Part shown: piece after piece, positions 17,134 to 27,185 of the stretch
Numbering within the stretch: the stretch's first letter is position 1
Layout of the letters: the number at the start of each line of letters is the position of its first letter
Assembly: GCA_947367255.1 (NCBI GenBank)
Contig: CANBCZ010000013.1
Coordinates: 1 to 47,082 of the forward strand
Source of the DNA: an uncultured Alistipes sp.
GTDB lineage: Bacteria > Bacteroidota > Bacteroidia > Bacteroidales > Rikenellaceae
Length of the DNA: 47,082 bases
Reading direction: 5' to 3'
Program-made: the position numbers and the translations under genes
The notes under the pieces: model-generated
What the model was told of the DNA's origin: nothing
Databases searched by the model: none
What the model saw: only the letters and a program-made list of their open reading frames with translations

Positions 17134-19254
17134 ATGAGAGCAAAATTTTCAGAATTGAAATATCAGGGTGGCGCTTGCCACACCGCTGAGGCTACTAAGG
17201 AGCCTTGGATTACTGCCGAGCAGATATCTGTCAAGGATGGCTATACTGCTGCAGATCTTGAGGGTATGGAGCATTTGAACTATGCAGCAGGTGTTGCACC
17301 GTTCCTCCGTGGTCCATATTCAACTATGTATGTAATGCGTCCTTGGACTATCCGTCAGTATGCAGGTTTCTCTACTGCTGAGGAGTCTAACGCATTCTAT
17401 CGTCGTAACCTTGCAGCAGGTCAGAAGGGTCTGTCTGTAGCGTTCGACCTCGCGACACACCGTGGTTACGATGCTGACCACCCACGTGTAGTTGGTGACG
17501 TTGGTAAGGCAGGTGTATCTATCTGCTCTGTTGAGGATATGAAGGTACTGTTCAACGGTATTCCACTCGACAAGATGTCTGTATCTATGACTATGAACGG
17601 TGCGGTGCTTCCTGTACTCGCATTCTACATCGTTACAGGTTTGGAGCAGGGTTGCACACTCGACCAGCTCGCAGGTACTATCCAGAACGATATCTTGAAG
17701 GAGTTTATGGTGCGTAACACCTATATCTATCCTCCAAAGTTCTCGATGAAGATTATCGCAGACATCTTCGAGTACACTTCGAAGAATATGCCTAAGTTCA
17801 ACTCAATCTCTATCTCTGGTTACCACATGCAGGAGGCTGGTGCAACTGCAGATATCGAGCTTGCTTATACTCTCGCCGATGGTCTTGAGTATCTGCGCGC
17901 AGGTATCAACGCAGGTATGTCTATTGATGCCTTCGCTCCACGCCTCTCATTCTTCTGGGCGATTGGTATGAACCACTTTATGGAGATTGCTAAGATGCGT
18001 GCAGCTCGTATGCTGTGGGCGAAGATCGTTAAGCAGTTCAACCCTAAGAACCCTAAGTCACTCGCTCTTCGTACCCACTCACAGACCTCTGGTTGGTCAC
18101 TCACCGAGCAGGATCCATTCAACAATGTTGGTCGTACAGCTATCGAGGCTATGGGCGCAGCTCTGGGTCACACTCAGTCACTGCACACCAACGCGCTGGA
18201 TGAGGCTATCGCACTTCCTACCGACTTCTCGGCTCGTATCGCTCGTAACACCCAGATCTACATTCAGGAGGAGACTAATGTTTGCCGCTCTGTAGACCCT
18301 TGGGCTGGTTCATACTATGTTGAGAGCCTCACTAACGAGATCGCTCACAAGGCTTGGGCACTGATCGAGGAGGTTGAGCAGCTCGGTGGTATGGCTAAGG
18401 CTATCGAGACAGGTATTCCTAAGATGCGTATCGAGGAGGCTGCAGCTCGTACACAGGCTCGTATCGACTCTGGTGAGCAGAAGATTATCGGTCTTAACGA
18501 GTACCGCCTTGAGAAGGAGGCTCCAATCGATATCCTCGCTGTGGATAACACCGCAGTACGCGAGAGCCAGATCGCTCGTCTCAATGAGCTTAAGGCTAAC
18601 CGTGATCAGGCAGCTGTTGATGCAGCTCTGGCTGCAATCACTAAGTGTGTTGAGACCGGTGAGGGTAACCTGCTCGAGCTCGCTGTTGAGGCAGCTAAGG
18701 TTCGTGCAACCCTCGGTGAGATCTCTTACGCTTGCGAGGTTGTTGTAGGTCGCTACAATGCAGTAATTCGTTCAATTTCAGGTGTATATAGTTCAGCTAT
18801 GAAGCAGGATGCAGAGTTTGAGAAGGCAAAGCAGATGTGCGCAGAGTTCGCTAAGCGCGAGGGTCGTCAGCCACGTATTATGATTGCTAAGCTGGGTCAG
18901 GACGGTCACGACCGTGGTGCTAAGGTTGTAGCAACAGGTTACGCTGATATCGGCTTCGACGTAGATATGGGTCCTCTCTTCCAGACCCCTGCAGAGGCTG
19001 CAAAGCAGGCTGTAGAGAACGACGTACACGTTGTAGGTGTATCTTCACTCGCTGCAGGTCACCTTACACTCGTACCTCAGATTATCGAGGAGCTTAAGAA
19101 GCTCGGTCGCGAGGATATCATCGTTATCGTCGGTGGTGTAATCCCTGCACAGGACTACGATCAGCTCTATCGTGATGGCGCAGCAGCTATCTTCGGTCCT
19201 GGTTCGAAGATTTCGGCGGCGGCTATTAAGATGCTCGAGATCCTCTCCGAGTAA
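17134..19254 (+). CDS. mutB: Methylmalonyl-CoA mutase, large (alpha) catalytic subunit
   Basis: The 706-residue catalytic subunit. Substrate-barrel landmarks include [40 protein letters not shown] and [20 protein letters not shown]; the B12 domain near the C-terminus has the base-off signature [10 protein letters not shown] with the axial His, followed by [12 protein letters not shown] and IVIVGGVIP. Complete, in an operon with mutA. The stop codon TAA at 19252-19254 is also the first triplet of palindromic element B. No epimerase, MeaB or decarboxylase gene lies next to it in this window. Confidence 0.97.
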   Translation: MRAKFSELKYQGGACHTAEATKEPWITAEQISVKDGYTAADLEGMEHLNYAAGVAPFLRGPYSTMYVMRPWTIRQYAGFSTAEESNAFYRRNLAAGQKGLSVAFDLATHRGYDADHPRVVGDVGKAGVSICSVEDMKVLFNGIPLDKMSVSMTMNGAVLPVLAFYIVTGLEQGCTLDQLAGTIQNDILKEFMVRNTYIYPPKFSMKIIADIFEYTSKNMPKFNSISISGYHMQEAGATADIELAYTLADGLEYLRAGINAGMSIDAFAPRLSFFWAIGMNHFMEIAKMRAARMLWAKIVKQFNPKNPKSLALRTHSQTSGWSLTEQDPFNNVGRTAIEAMGAALGHTQSLHTNALDEAIALPTDFSARIARNTQIYIQEETNVCRSVDPWAGSYYVESLTNEIAHKAWALIEEVEQLGGMAKAIETGIPKMRIEEAAARTQARIDSGEQKIIGLNEYRLEKEAPIDILAVDNTAVRESQIARLNELKANRDQAAVDAALAAITKCVETGEGNLLELAVEAAKVRATLGEISYACEVVVGRYNAVIRSISGVYSSAMKQDAEFEKAKQMCAEFAKREGRQPRIMIAKLGQDGHDRGAKVVATGYADIGFDVDMGPLFQTPAEAAKQAVENDVHVVGVSSLAAGHLTLVPQIIEELKKLGREDIIVIVGGVIPAQDYDQLYRDGAAAIFGPGSKISAAAIKMLEILSE

Positions 19255-19380
19255 AAACCGATTTTAAGAGGTTTTTACTTCCGCTAAATAAAAAATCAAG
19301 CAGTGGCTGTACGCTTTGTACTATCCACTGCTGATTTTTTTATCCGAGCGTTGTAAAACTCCACTTAAAATCAATTTTTA
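19252..19380. repeat. Palindromic element B, stop-codon anchored
   Basis: 129 bp. The left arm begins at the mutB stop codon with TAAAAACCGATTTTAAG; the right arm ends at 19380 and its reverse complement begins TAAAAATTGATTTTAAG (15 of 17 identical). The centre carries GCAGTGG (19300-19306) and CCACTGC (19325-19331) around GTAC-gcttt-GTAC, with AAAAAATCA on the left and TGATTTTTTT on the right, i.e. a bidirectional terminator. It shares the TCCGCTAA and CCGAGCG inner segments with element C. Confidence 0.8.
19290..19341. terminator. Bidirectional terminator core of element B
   Basis: The stem is TCA-a-GCAGTGG paired with CCACTGC-TGA, with inner GTAC/GTAC; A-run and T-run flanks. It ends the mutAB transcript. 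Confidence 0.8.
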
Positions 19381-19613
19381 GGTGGTGCGCTAATATTACT
19401 TTGGGGTTTCTTTTGTGATGCGTCGCATCTTACGGCTTCTGACAAGAAATTGGTTTTTCGCGTGATAGCGGAGTATCTGCCGCGCTATCACGCCAAAATT
19501 GCGTTACTTTAATTAAGCATTGCTGACACCAAAATTGCCTGCCGTTAATTGGTCGGAATATTGTATTTTCGGTAGAATAATATCTCAAATTTTTTCTATT
19601 AGAAAAAAATATA
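19381..19613. repeat. Intergenic stretch with a degenerate second palindrome and shared tail sequences
   Basis: No gene seen. It contains a module GGTTTCTTTTGTGATG (near 19407) also found after element D, the segment TTCTGACAAGAAATTGG, a perfect 11-bp hairpin GCGTGATAGCG/CGCTATCACGC (19460-19470 and 19483-19493), and then the tail CCAAAATTGCGTTACTTTAAT, whose equivalents follow elements A and C. The hairpin loop GAGTATCTGCC is shared with the right arm of element C, so this looks like a partial second copy fused to element B. Confidence 0.6.
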
Positions 19614-19621
19614 TATCTTTG
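19614..19621 (+). promoter_or_regulatory. Possible -7 box for pdxA
   Basis: TATCTTTG matches TAnnTTTG, and the ATG follows 19 bases after it. The -33 position is only T-rich (TTTTTCT) with no G, so the promoter is weakly supported. Confidence 0.4.
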
Positions 19622-19640
19622 TATCTTAAAACGTTAGACA

Positions 19641-20747
19641 ATGTTCGATAATAGAATAAAGATAGGAGTAACACAAGGTGACACAAACGGTATCGGCTGG
19701 GAGGTAATTCTCAAGACTTTTGCCGATCCGATGGTTACAGAGCTCTGTACGCCGGTGATCTATGGTAATCGCAAGGCGGCTGAGCACTATATGTCACTTG
19801 TTGAGGTGGATGAGGAGTTGCAACCACTCAAGTTCTACTACTGCTCGTCTGCAGAGCAGGCGCGTTATGGTGCTGTGAACTTTGTTGAGGTGGGCAATAA
19901 GGAGCTCAATATTGAGCCCGGAAAGGCTACTGTAGAGTCTGCAAAGGCTGCTATGGCGGCACTTGATAAGGCTGCAGAGGAGCTTGATAACGGCTCGATT
20001 GCGGCAGTTGTCACTGCACCTATAAGCAAGGAGAGTATGAACGAGGCGGGATTTGGTTTTACAGGTCACACCGAGTTTTTTGCCTCTAAGGCGGAGGGTG
20101 AGGCGATGATGATTATGTGTTCCGACATTCTTCGTGTAGCCCTTGCGACAATTCATATCCCGGTAGACAAGGTGGCTTCATCGCTCGATAAGGATGCGCT
20201 TGTTGCACAGATAAAGGCTCTTAGAGATACACTGAAGAGTGATTTCGGTATTGTCGAGCCTCGTATCGCGGTGCTTGCGCTCAATCCGCACGCAGGGGAT
20301 GGCGGTCTGCTCGGCACTGAGGAGAATGAGATTATTCGTCCGGCTGTCTCTGAGGCGTATGAGGCAGGAGTGCTTGCCTTTGGACCTATGGCGGCTGACG
20401 GACTCTTTGCGTCGGGTGGTTTTAGCAAGTATGACGCGATACTTGCGATGTATCACGACCAGGGACTCACTCCGTTCAAAACACTCTCACCGGATGGAGT
20501 GAACTTTACAGCCGGTCTGGATATTGTTCGTACCTCGCCTGACCACGGCGTAGCGTACGATATTGCAGGTAAGGGTAGTGCAGATGCACAGTCGATGCGC
20601 AATGCACTCTATGCTGCGATAGATATTGTCCGTCGTCGTGAATCTTTTGCCCGCTGGTCGCGTAATCCGCTCGAGCGATTTGAGCGTGACCGTGGCAGAG
20701 ATATGTCGATGAAGGATATTAAAGTTGAAGGCACAACTGAGCAGTAA
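19641..20747 (+). CDS. pdxA: 4-hydroxythreonine-4-phosphate dehydrogenase PdxA
   Basis: NAD-dependent oxidation of 4-phosphohydroxy-L-threonine in pyridoxal 5'-phosphate synthesis. The 368 residues fit the family. It begins KIGVTQGDTNGIGWEVILK; the metal- and substrate-binding landmarks GHTEFFA and MYHDQGLTPFKTL are present, and VVTAPISKESMNEAGF precedes the first. The short C-terminal tail (RWSRNPLERFERDRGRD) is charged and beyond the core. thrS follows after 66 bases without a visible terminator, so read-through into thrS-infC is likely. Confidence 0.96.
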   Translation: MFDNRIKIGVTQGDTNGIGWEVILKTFADPMVTELCTPVIYGNRKAAEHYMSLVEVDEELQPLKFYYCSSAEQARYGAVNFVEVGNKELNIEPGKATVESAKAAMAALDKAAEELDNGSIAAVVTAPISKESMNEAGFGFTGHTEFFASKAEGEAMMIMCSDILRVALATIHIPVDKVASSLDKDALVAQIKALRDTLKSDFGIVEPRIAVLALNPHAGDGGLLGTEENEIIRPAVSEAYEAGVLAFGPMAADGLFASGGFSKYDAILAMYHDQGLTPFKTLSPDGVNFTAGLDIVRTSPDHGVAYDIAGKGSADAQSMRNALYAAIDIVRRRESFARWSRNPLERFERDRGRDMSMKDIKVEGTTEQ

Positions 20748-20813
20748 TCCGTCTCGTTATTGTGGAGCTGCGAAGGTGTTAATATAAACAATTAAATAAA
20801 AGTAAGACAAACT

Positions 20814-22760
20814 ATGGTTAAAGTAACCTTTCCCGATGGCTCGGTAAGAGAGTATGCCAAGGGAACAACTGCTTATCAGGTTGCCGAGAGTATCAGCCCT
20901 CGTTTAGCTGCGGACTGCTTGGCTGCTTCGGTAAATGATGTGACAGTAGATCTGTCACGTGCAATCGAGAGCGATTGCGCAATCAAATTCTTCAAGTGGG
21001 AGGATGCAGAGGGTAAGCACGCCTTCTGGCACACCTCATCTCACCTGCTCGCAGAGGCTCTTGAGGCTCTCTATCCGGGCATTAAGTTCGGTATCGGTCC
21101 TGCTATCGAGCAGGGTTTCTACTACGATGTAGACTGTCCGGTATCTATTCTGGAGTCTGACCTTCCGAAGATTGAGGCTAAGATGGCTGAGCTGGCACGC
21201 AACAAGGAGATCCTTGTTCGTACAGAGGTGGCTAAGGCTGACGCACTCAAGACCTTTACAGAGAAGGGCGACCAGTACAAGGTAGAGCTTATTTCTGCAC
21301 TTGAGGATGGTACAATTTCGTTCTATACCAACGGCGCATTTACAGACTTGTGCCGCGGTCCACATATCCCGCATACGGGCTTTATCAAGGCTATTAAGCT
21401 GACTGCTGTAGCAGGTGCTTACTGGCGTGGTGATGAGAAGAACAAGATGCTCACCCGTATCTACGGTATCTCATTCCCTAAGAAGTCTATGCTCGACGAG
21501 TATCTGCAGATGCTCGAGGAGGCTAAGAAGCGTGACCACCGTAAGCTCGGTAAGGAGCTTGAGCTCTTTACATTCTCACAGCGCGTAGGTCAGGGTCTGC
21601 CACTCTGGCTTCCAAAGGGTGCTGAGCTGCGTGACCGTCTGGAGCGTTTCTTGCGTAAGATTCAGAAGGAGCACGGCTATCAGCAGGTTATCACTCCGCA
21701 CATTGGTAACAAGGACCTCTATGTAACATCAGGTCACTATGCAAAGTACGGTAAGGATTCGTTCCAGCCTATTCACACTCCATTTGAGGGTGAGGAGTAT
21801 CTGCTCAAGCCGATGAACTGTCCTCACCACTGCGAGATCTACCGCAGCAAGCCTCGTTCTTACAAGGATCTTCCTGTTCGTCTTGCAGAGTTCGGTACAG
21901 TATACCGTTACGAGCAGAGTGGTGAGCTCCACGGTCTTACCCGTGTGCGTTCATTTACTCAGGACGATGCTCACCTCTTCGTGCGTCCGGATCAGCTTCT
22001 GGAGGAGTTCGAGAAGGTTATCGACATCGTGCTCTACATCTTCCGTACACTGAAGTTCGACAAGTATACAGCTCAGATTTCGCTCCGTGACCCTGAGAAT
22101 ACCTCAAAGTATATCGGCTCTGACGAGAACTGGGAGAAGGCTGAGAACGCTATTATTCAGGCTTGTAAGGAGAAGGGTCTTAATACCGTTGTTGAGACCG
22201 GTGAGGCTGCATTCTACGGTCCTAAGCTCGACTTTATGGTTAAGGATGCACTCGGCAGAAGCTGGCAGCTCGGTACAATTCAGGTGGATTACAACCTGCC
22301 TGAGCGTTTCGACCTTACTTACAAGGGTGCTGACGACAAGCTCCACCGTCCGATTATGATTCACCGTGCGCCATTTGGCTCTATGGAGCGTTTCGTGGCT
22401 GTGCTGCTCGAGCATACTGCAGGTAAGTTCCCACTCTGGCTCTCACCTGACCAGTGCGTGGTGCTCCCTATCTCTGAGAAGTTCAACGCCTATGCAGAGG
22501 AGGTTGTTGCTTACCTCAATGCAAACGATGTTCGCGCACAGATTGACGACCGTAACGAGAAGATTGGTCGTAAGATCCGCGATAACGAGCTCAAGAGAAT
22601 CCCTTACCTGCTTATCGTAGGTGAGAAGGAGGCTGCAGAGCGTGCAGTATCTGTTCGTGCACAGGGCGATGGTGACAAGGGTACAATGTCACTCGAGCAG
22701 TATTGTGAGTATATGCACAATCTGGTAAAAGCTGAGATTGAGGCGAACAAAATGCACTAA
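20814..22760 (+). CDS. thrS: Threonyl-tRNA synthetase
   Basis: Charges tRNA-Thr. The 648-residue protein has the full domain order: TGS ([19 protein letters not shown]), editing domain ([21 protein letters not shown]; the HxxxH zinc-type motif), class II catalytic core with motif 2 [20 protein letters not shown] and motif 3 [18 protein letters not shown], and the anticodon-binding domain at the end. Catalytic zinc ligands are visible in [10 protein letters not shown]. It precedes infC by 78 bases holding a 9-bp hairpin. No T-box leader was seen in the 66-base spacer upstream. Confidence 0.97.
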   Translation: MVKVTFPDGSVREYAKGTTAYQVAESISPRLAADCLAASVNDVTVDLSRAIESDCAIKFFKWEDAEGKHAFWHTSSHLLAEALEALYPGIKFGIGPAIEQGFYYDVDCPVSILESDLPKIEAKMAELARNKEILVRTEVAKADALKTFTEKGDQYKVELISALEDGTISFYTNGAFTDLCRGPHIPHTGFIKAIKLTAVAGAYWRGDEKNKMLTRIYGISFPKKSMLDEYLQMLEEAKKRDHRKLGKELELFTFSQRVGQGLPLWLPKGAELRDRLERFLRKIQKEHGYQQVITPHIGNKDLYVTSGHYAKYGKDSFQPIHTPFEGEEYLLKPMNCPHHCEIYRSKPRSYKDLPVRLAEFGTVYRYEQSGELHGLTRVRSFTQDDAHLFVRPDQLLEEFEKVIDIVLYIFRTLKFDKYTAQISLRDPENTSKYIGSDENWEKAENAIIQACKEKGLNTVVETGEAAFYGPKLDFMVKDALGRSWQLGTIQVDYNLPERFDLTYKGADDKLHRPIMIHRAPFGSMERFVAVLLEHTAGKFPLWLSPDQCVVLPISEKFNAYAEEVVAYLNANDVRAQIDDRNEKIGRKIRDNELKRIPYLLIVGEKEAAERAVSVRAQGDGDKGTMSLEQYCEYMHNLVKAEIEANKMH

Positions 22761-22775
22761 AATTTCGTAGTATAA

Positions 22776-22798
22776 GAGGGTTAGGCACTCTAACCCTC
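22776..22798 (+). terminator. Intercistronic hairpin between thrS and infC
   Basis: The stem GAGGGTTAG/CTAACCCTC with a five-base loop; no immediate T-run (the T-rich stretch is about 10 bases later). It may be a partial terminator or processing site and could allow separate levels of thrS and infC. Confidence 0.5.
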
Positions 22799-22838
22799 AC
22801 TACACATATTTTTATTTTATTAACATTTCTAAACTTTA

Positions 22839-23438
22839 ATGGCTGGTTTCAAACCATTTACTCCCCGTCCGCAGAATAATGCTGCACAGGGGAATCAAAA
22901 TCGCGGTCGTCGTCCTGTAAAGGAGAACCCAAACCGCATCAACAATGAGATTACGGCTCCTACCGTTCGTGTTGTAGGCGATAATGTTGAGCCAAACCTT
23001 GTCCTTCCACTTGCAAAGGCTATTGCTCTTGCAGATGAGATGGAGCTCGATCTGGTCGAGATCTCTCCAAATGCCGAGCCTCCGGTATGTCGTATTGTAG
23101 ACTATCAGAAGTTCCTCTATCAGCAGAAGAAAAAGCAGAAGGAGATCAAGGCAAAGCAGACTAAGGTGGTAATCAAGGAGATTCGCTTTGGTCCGCAGAC
23201 TGATGATCACGATTTTAACTTCAAACTTCGCCACGCCGAGAACTTTATCAAGGAGGGTGCAAAGGTTAAGGCTTATGTATTCTTCCGCGGTCGTAGTATC
23301 GTCTTTAAGGAGCAGGGTGAGATTCTTCTCCTCCGTTTCGCAACCGCCCTCGAGGAGATTGCAAAGGTTGAGGTTATGCCTACTTTGGAGGGTAAGAAGA
23401 TGAATATGATTCTTGCGCCAAAGCCAAAGAAGAACTAA
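22839..23438 (+). CDS. infC: Translation initiation factor IF-3
   Basis: Binds the 30S subunit and polices start-codon selection. The 199-residue protein has a 30-residue basic, Pro/Asn-rich N-terminal extension ([12 protein letters not shown]...) before the conserved [15 protein letters not shown]. The linker region [20 protein letters not shown] and the C-terminal domain [21 protein letters not shown] follow. The start is an ordinary ATG. In most bacteria infC is followed by rpmI-rplT; here element C begins directly in its stop codon and no ribosomal protein gene follows in the window. Confidence 0.96.
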   Translation: MAGFKPFTPRPQNNAAQGNQNRGRRPVKENPNRINNEITAPTVRVVGDNVEPNLVLPLAKAIALADEMELDLVEISPNAEPPVCRIVDYQKFLYQQKKKQKEIKAKQTKVVIKEIRFGPQTDDHDFNFKLRHAENFIKEGAKVKAYVFFRGRSIVFKEQGEILLLRFATALEEIAKVEVMPTLEGKKMNMILAPKPKKN

Positions 23439-23568
23439 TTTTGGCGTGATAACGGGGCACCTATCTCCGCTAACATATAAAATCAGCAAAGGGCAGTACG
23501 CTTTAGTACAGCCCTTCGCTGTTTTATATGCCGAGCGGAGTATCTGCCCCGTTTTGACACCAAAATTA
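23436..23568. repeat. Palindromic element C, stop-codon anchored
   Basis: 133 bp. The left arm starts exactly at the infC stop codon: TAATTTTGGCGT, then ACGGGGCA and CTCCGCT; the right arm 23534-23568 read in reverse complement gives TAATTTTGGTGT, ACGGGGCA and CTCCGCT. The central hairpin (23480-23526) has AGGGC-a-GTAC-gcttta-GTAC-a-GCCCT inside AAAATCAGC and GCTGTTTTA. It is followed by the family tail CGTCACTTTAATCTACGC. It lies between convergent genes (infC and the surface lipoprotein). Confidence 0.85.
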
Positions 23569-23637
23569 CGTCACTTTAATCTACGCACTTTTGACGATAA
23601 AACGGTGTAAAGAGGTAGCAGAGTGTCAAAAGCCTAC

Positions 23638-23670
23638 AAAAAAAGCGTCGAGATTTTCGACGCTTTTTTG
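23638..23670. terminator. Bidirectional terminator downstream of the SGNH surface lipoprotein
   Basis: AAAAGCGTCGA (23641-23651) pairs with TCGACGCTTTT (23657-23667) around a five-base loop, with further A's on the left and T's on the right. It lies immediately after the minus-strand gene's stop at 23673 and can act on both strands. Confidence 0.9.
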
Positions 23671-23672
23671 TT

Positions 23673-26600
23673 TTACTCCTCAAGCCACAGACCTAACTCT
23701 TTGTAGATCTTATCGGCGATAAATGCCATAGCCTGCTGATTAGGATGGCACTGACCGGTATTGTCGGCAGAGTAGTAGAGTTTCGGCATATAGGTCTGGT
23801 CGTTGAAACCATTTACGGCACGAAGATCGACGCACTTGGCATTGTGGTAGTGCTCGGCAATCTTGTGTGTTGCCTGCTGTACGCCTACGCCGAGGTAGTC
23901 ACCGATAACGCAGACAATCTTAACCTTAGGGTTGCGCTCGTTGATGAGCTTCACCAACTTGATATACGCCTCGCAGAAGGTTGTATCGTTCAGAGCCTCA
24001 ATCTCTGCGCGGGTAGTAGCTGCATCGGCAGCGGCAAAGAGCGGTGCGAGCTGGGCATCTGTAGGACCGCTTGTCGAGCGGACACCAAGACCCTCGACAA
24101 GTTCTACAACATTCTTGTTCCAGTCGTTTGTACCGCCGTGGATAATAACGATATCTGCATCGCCGACACCATTTTGGTCGATAAATCGCTTTGCGAAGTA
24201 TGTGTTGGCACTTGCTGCAGCGTTTGTAACCCACGAGCCCGAGTATGCGATATTGCGCTCGAGAACGGCGTTGGTCATATGTTTGTAGATAAGCTGATAC
24301 CAATACATATCGGCAACAGAGGTAAAGGTGCCGTCTGAACGCGGGTAGTAGGTACTATATGAATAAGGTATATAACCACGGAATGTCGAGATACTGTCAC
24401 CGATAACGCTCACCTTCTTAGGCTCGGCATTTGCAGGTGTGGTATCTACAGGCAGACCATCAGGGATAGGGTAGCCGTCTGTTCCCGCAATCCAATTTGC
24501 AGCAGCAGGGGTATTTGTGGCAGGGGTATATGCTGCAGCACCTGCGTTGAGCAAGGCAAGCAGAGTGCCGTCGGTCATCTGCTCGGCAGTAACGGCGTCG
24601 CAGTTGTTCAAATTAGCGCTCTTGCCGCTACCGACGCTGCCGTGTGCCTCGAGTGAAGCGATATAGTAGCAGTCGTTGAGGGTCAGCGAATTGTATGCGT
24701 AGCCGAAGAGTGCACCCTGACGAGATATCGAACCGGTAGCTGCCTTAAGAGGCTCGAAACCGTAGAGTATATTGTTGCGGGTGACATCTGTATAGCAGGT
24801 AGAGATTACAACATCGTCGATATTAGGACAGGCTACAAGGCCCGCGATAATCTCCTTGGTTGCGGTATTGTTGCTGATCGGTGCAGCGTGAATCTCCTTA
24901 GGACGAGCCACGCAAGAGGCGATAACTACGCTCTTATAGTTGCCGTGCAGCCATCCTGCAATACCCGCTACAAGATTATAACCATAGCTGTTTGCACCGC
25001 GAGAGATTATCTTGCTGTTGAAAGCGGCGCAGTTGGTGATGCCTGCATAGCCGCCGGTTTTGGTGTTGCGGACATAGCCGACAATACCGCCGACATTGTA
25101 TGCACCCTCGACCTGTCCATAAGCTGCGCAGTGGTCGATAAGGGCAACATCGGATGCTGTAGCGGTATATATCTGACCTGCGATACCGCCCGAATAACCC
25201 TCGTAACTTGTTGTAACAGAGTTAAGTGTAGAGATAGAGTTGTATACCTTACCTGCAGTAATCGAGCCTACGATAGCGCCGGCAATAGGGTAGCTGGTAT
25301 TTACACGACCATCGAAGCGGCAACCCTCGATAAGGCTGTCGTTGCCCTTCATTATTGCAGCAATACCACCGCAGTAGTGCGATACATTCGATACCTCGCA
25401 GGTGTTGAGAATGTGGCAGTTACGAACGGTTGTATTCTCCATGATAGCCACCACGCCCGCAGCATAGCGACCCATTGTGGCAACATCGCCTGCAATAGTA
25501 CAGTTCTCGATAGTAGCATCTACGGCATGACCTACGCAACCCGCAGTAAAGGCGCAGTTTGACTCTCCGTTGGCAGTATTACCCTTGACACCGTTCTCGA
25601 TACGACCGTTTACACGACAGTTGCTGATAGTTCCACCATTCATATAGCCGGCAAAACCGCCGCAGTAGAGGTTGTAGAAGTTACTCTTACCCTCAAAAGT
25701 ACAACCACTGATAGTGGTCTGATCGGCATAGCCTACAAGGGCAGACTCATATTGGGCGGTGCTGTTGATTGTAAAGTCCTTTACAGTCAGGTTGCTGATA
25801 GTAGCGCACGCTGTGTAGCCGAAGAGTGCACAAGGGAGCGATGTGGTTGTGGCAGTGATGTTGGCATTGGAAATAGTATATCCGCCACCGTCATAACTAC
25901 CGGTAAATGCCAAAGAACTTGTGGATGCAATAGGGTTTATCTTGACTCCGTCAAGGTCGATGTCACAGATTTGGCGATAGTATTTGCCGGCATAGTTGCC
26001 GTTTGTTTCGTCGCTGTTTACGCGCGAGATAAGCAGTTCGATATCGGCGGCTGAGCGGATGATGTATGGATCGCGTCTGCTACCGCTACCACCGCCCCAT
26101 TCGCCCTCGATAGATTGGCGGTTTGTAGCCTTGCTAAGATCGATATTAAGGTCGTAGTATGTATTACGATTGACCTTTGCCGAGTAGTCCGAGTAGGTAT
26201 AGATAGCCTTGTCTGTGGTGATGGTAAGTGTACCCTCTGTATGGCTCGGTGCAAGTACCATATAGAGCGGTTTCGCCTGCTCGAGTGAGGTGCCGACAGC
26301 ATAAGGCTCGGCAACAGAGAGGGTTACGCCATTGGCATCGCCGTTGATCTCGATATTGCTTGTGGTGTCAATATTGAGCAGACTAATGCTGCAGTCGCCC
26401 GCAACAGCTCCATTTGCATCGGTGTAGGCTACAGAGTGCAGCAGCTCGGAGGTGGCTGTAGACGAGTAGACATTTACGCGTATAAAACCTGCGAGAGGTC
26501 GCATATATACCGTAGGCTTTGTATTGGTGTCGAGGGTGATTGTCGAGCCGACCATAGGCATATTCTCGACAGTGAAATCTCCCGCCTTAGACTGCTTCTG

Positions 26601-26972
26601 AGCGGTAGGAATAGTCACGGTGATATTATCAAGACTATTCATATCGTTCAGCTCGTTCCACGGGTGGTATACATGCAGCTTGTCGCCTGCGCCGATGCCG
26701 CTGACCATTGTGGTACACATAGCCTTGCCCTCTTTGAACGAGATATATGCAGGGGCGTTGATAGTTGTAGCGGTAGAGGTGATGTATGTACCTACGACCT
26801 CATTACCCTCCCAACAGTAGGTGTTGCTGCCGGTAAAGGCGATACGGGTACTATCGAAGTCTACATAGAAGCTAAATGGGGTAGAGGTGGTATTTGTATC
26901 GACCTCAGCGCTCTGTGAGCAAGAGCACAGCAGAGCTGTTGCAGCGAGGATAAGTGTGAAAAATCTCTTCAT
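23673..26972 (-). CDS. Large surface lipoprotein: fimbrillin-like N-terminus, GLUG-type repeats, C-terminal SGNH/GDSL hydrolase
   Basis: 1099 residues. MKRFFTLILAATALLCSCS is a lipoprotein signal with lipobox LCSC. Residues 30-300 resemble fimbrillin-type surface domains. Residues 310-840 hold a series of beta-helix-like repeats of the GLUG kind (GLFGYT/GGFAGYM/GGIAGQI/GGIVGYV, each with a following SNC or INC). From residue 852 there is an SGNH hydrolase: IGDSIST (Ser860), IHGGTND (946-950) and CHPN (His1076) supply blocks I, III and V, so esterase activity, for example deacetylation of glycans, is plausible. It is preceded 11 bases upstream by a 45-codon gene and followed by a strong terminator. 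Confidence 0.9.
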   Translation of the reverse strand: MKRFFTLILAATALLCSCSQSAEVDTNTTSTPFSFYVDFDSTRIAFTGSNTYCWEGNEVVGTYITSTATTINAPAYISFKEGKAMCTTMVSGIGAGDKLHVYHPWNELNDMNSLDNITVTIPTAQKQSKAGDFTVENMPMVGSTITLDTNTKPTVYMRPLAGFIRVNVYSSTATSELLHSVAYTDANGAVAGDCSISLLNIDTTSNIEINGDANGVTLSVAEPYAVGTSLEQAKPLYMVLAPSHTEGTLTITTDKAIYTYSDYSAKVNRNTYYDLNIDLSKATNRQSIEGEWGGGSGSRRDPYIIRSAADIELLISRVNSDETNGNYAGKYYRQICDIDLDGVKINPIASTSSLAFTGSYDGGGYTISNANITATTTSLPCALFGYTACATISNLTVKDFTINSTAQYESALVGYADQTTISGCTFEGKSNFYNLYCGGFAGYMNGGTISNCRVNGRIENGVKGNTANGESNCAFTAGCVGHAVDATIENCTIAGDVATMGRYAAGVVAIMENTTVRNCHILNTCEVSNVSHYCGGIAAIMKGNDSLIEGCRFDGRVNTSYPIAGAIVGSITAGKVYNSISTLNSVTTSYEGYSGGIAGQIYTATASDVALIDHCAAYGQVEGAYNVGGIVGYVRNTKTGGYAGITNCAAFNSKIISRGANSYGYNLVAGIAGWLHGNYKSVVIASCVARPKEIHAAPISNNTATKEIIAGLVACPNIDDVVISTCYTDVTRNNILYGFEPLKAATGSISRQGALFGYAYNSLTLNDCYYIASLEAHGSVGSGKSANLNNCDAVTAEQMTDGTLLALLNAGAAAYTPATNTPAAANWIAGTDGYPIPDGLPVDTTPANAEPKKVSVIGDSISTFRGYIPYSYSTYYPRSDGTFTSVADMYWYQLIYKHMTNAVLERNIAYSGSWVTNAAASANTYFAKRFIDQNGVGDADIVIIHGGTNDWNKNVVELVEGLGVRSTSGPTDAQLAPLFAAADAATTRAEIEALNDTTFCEAYIKLVKLINERNPKVKIVCVIGDYLGVGVQQATHKIAEHYHNAKCVDLRAVNGFNDQTYMPKLYYSADNTGQCHPNQQAMAFIADKIYKELGLWLEE

Positions 26973-26983
26973 GGCAGTCTGTT

Positions 26984-27121
26984 TTAGAGGCTCTCGGCAC
27001 CGCCATATTCAGGTTGTTCAAAGCCACTCTCGGCAGATGTAGCAAAACCTCGTTCGAGGGAGAATACTACCAGACGCACCTCGGGCGCAGAGTAGCGATG
27101 TGTTTTCTGGGAGTTAGTCAT
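26984..27121 (-). CDS. 45-residue peptide upstream of surface lipoprotein
   Basis: A short gene read on the minus strand from ATG 27121 to TAA 26984. The peptide opens MTNSQKTHRYSAPEVRLV and ends FEQPEYGGAESL, with ERGFATSAESG between. This pattern (a YxxPEV start, then RGFATSxExGFEQPEYGG) is the style of small conserved peptides that often precede surface lipoprotein genes in Bacteroidetes; this is from memory and not tested. It has no signal peptide. The stop is 11 bases before the lipoprotein ATG, so the pair should be co-translated. Function unknown. Confidence 0.65.
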   Translation of the reverse strand: MTNSQKTHRYSAPEVRLVVFSLERGFATSAESGFEQPEYGGAESL

Positions 27122-27185
27122 CTTATTTTAGGTATATAGTTTGACGATTATTATATATTACAACTCATAAGGGCAAAATCCTACC

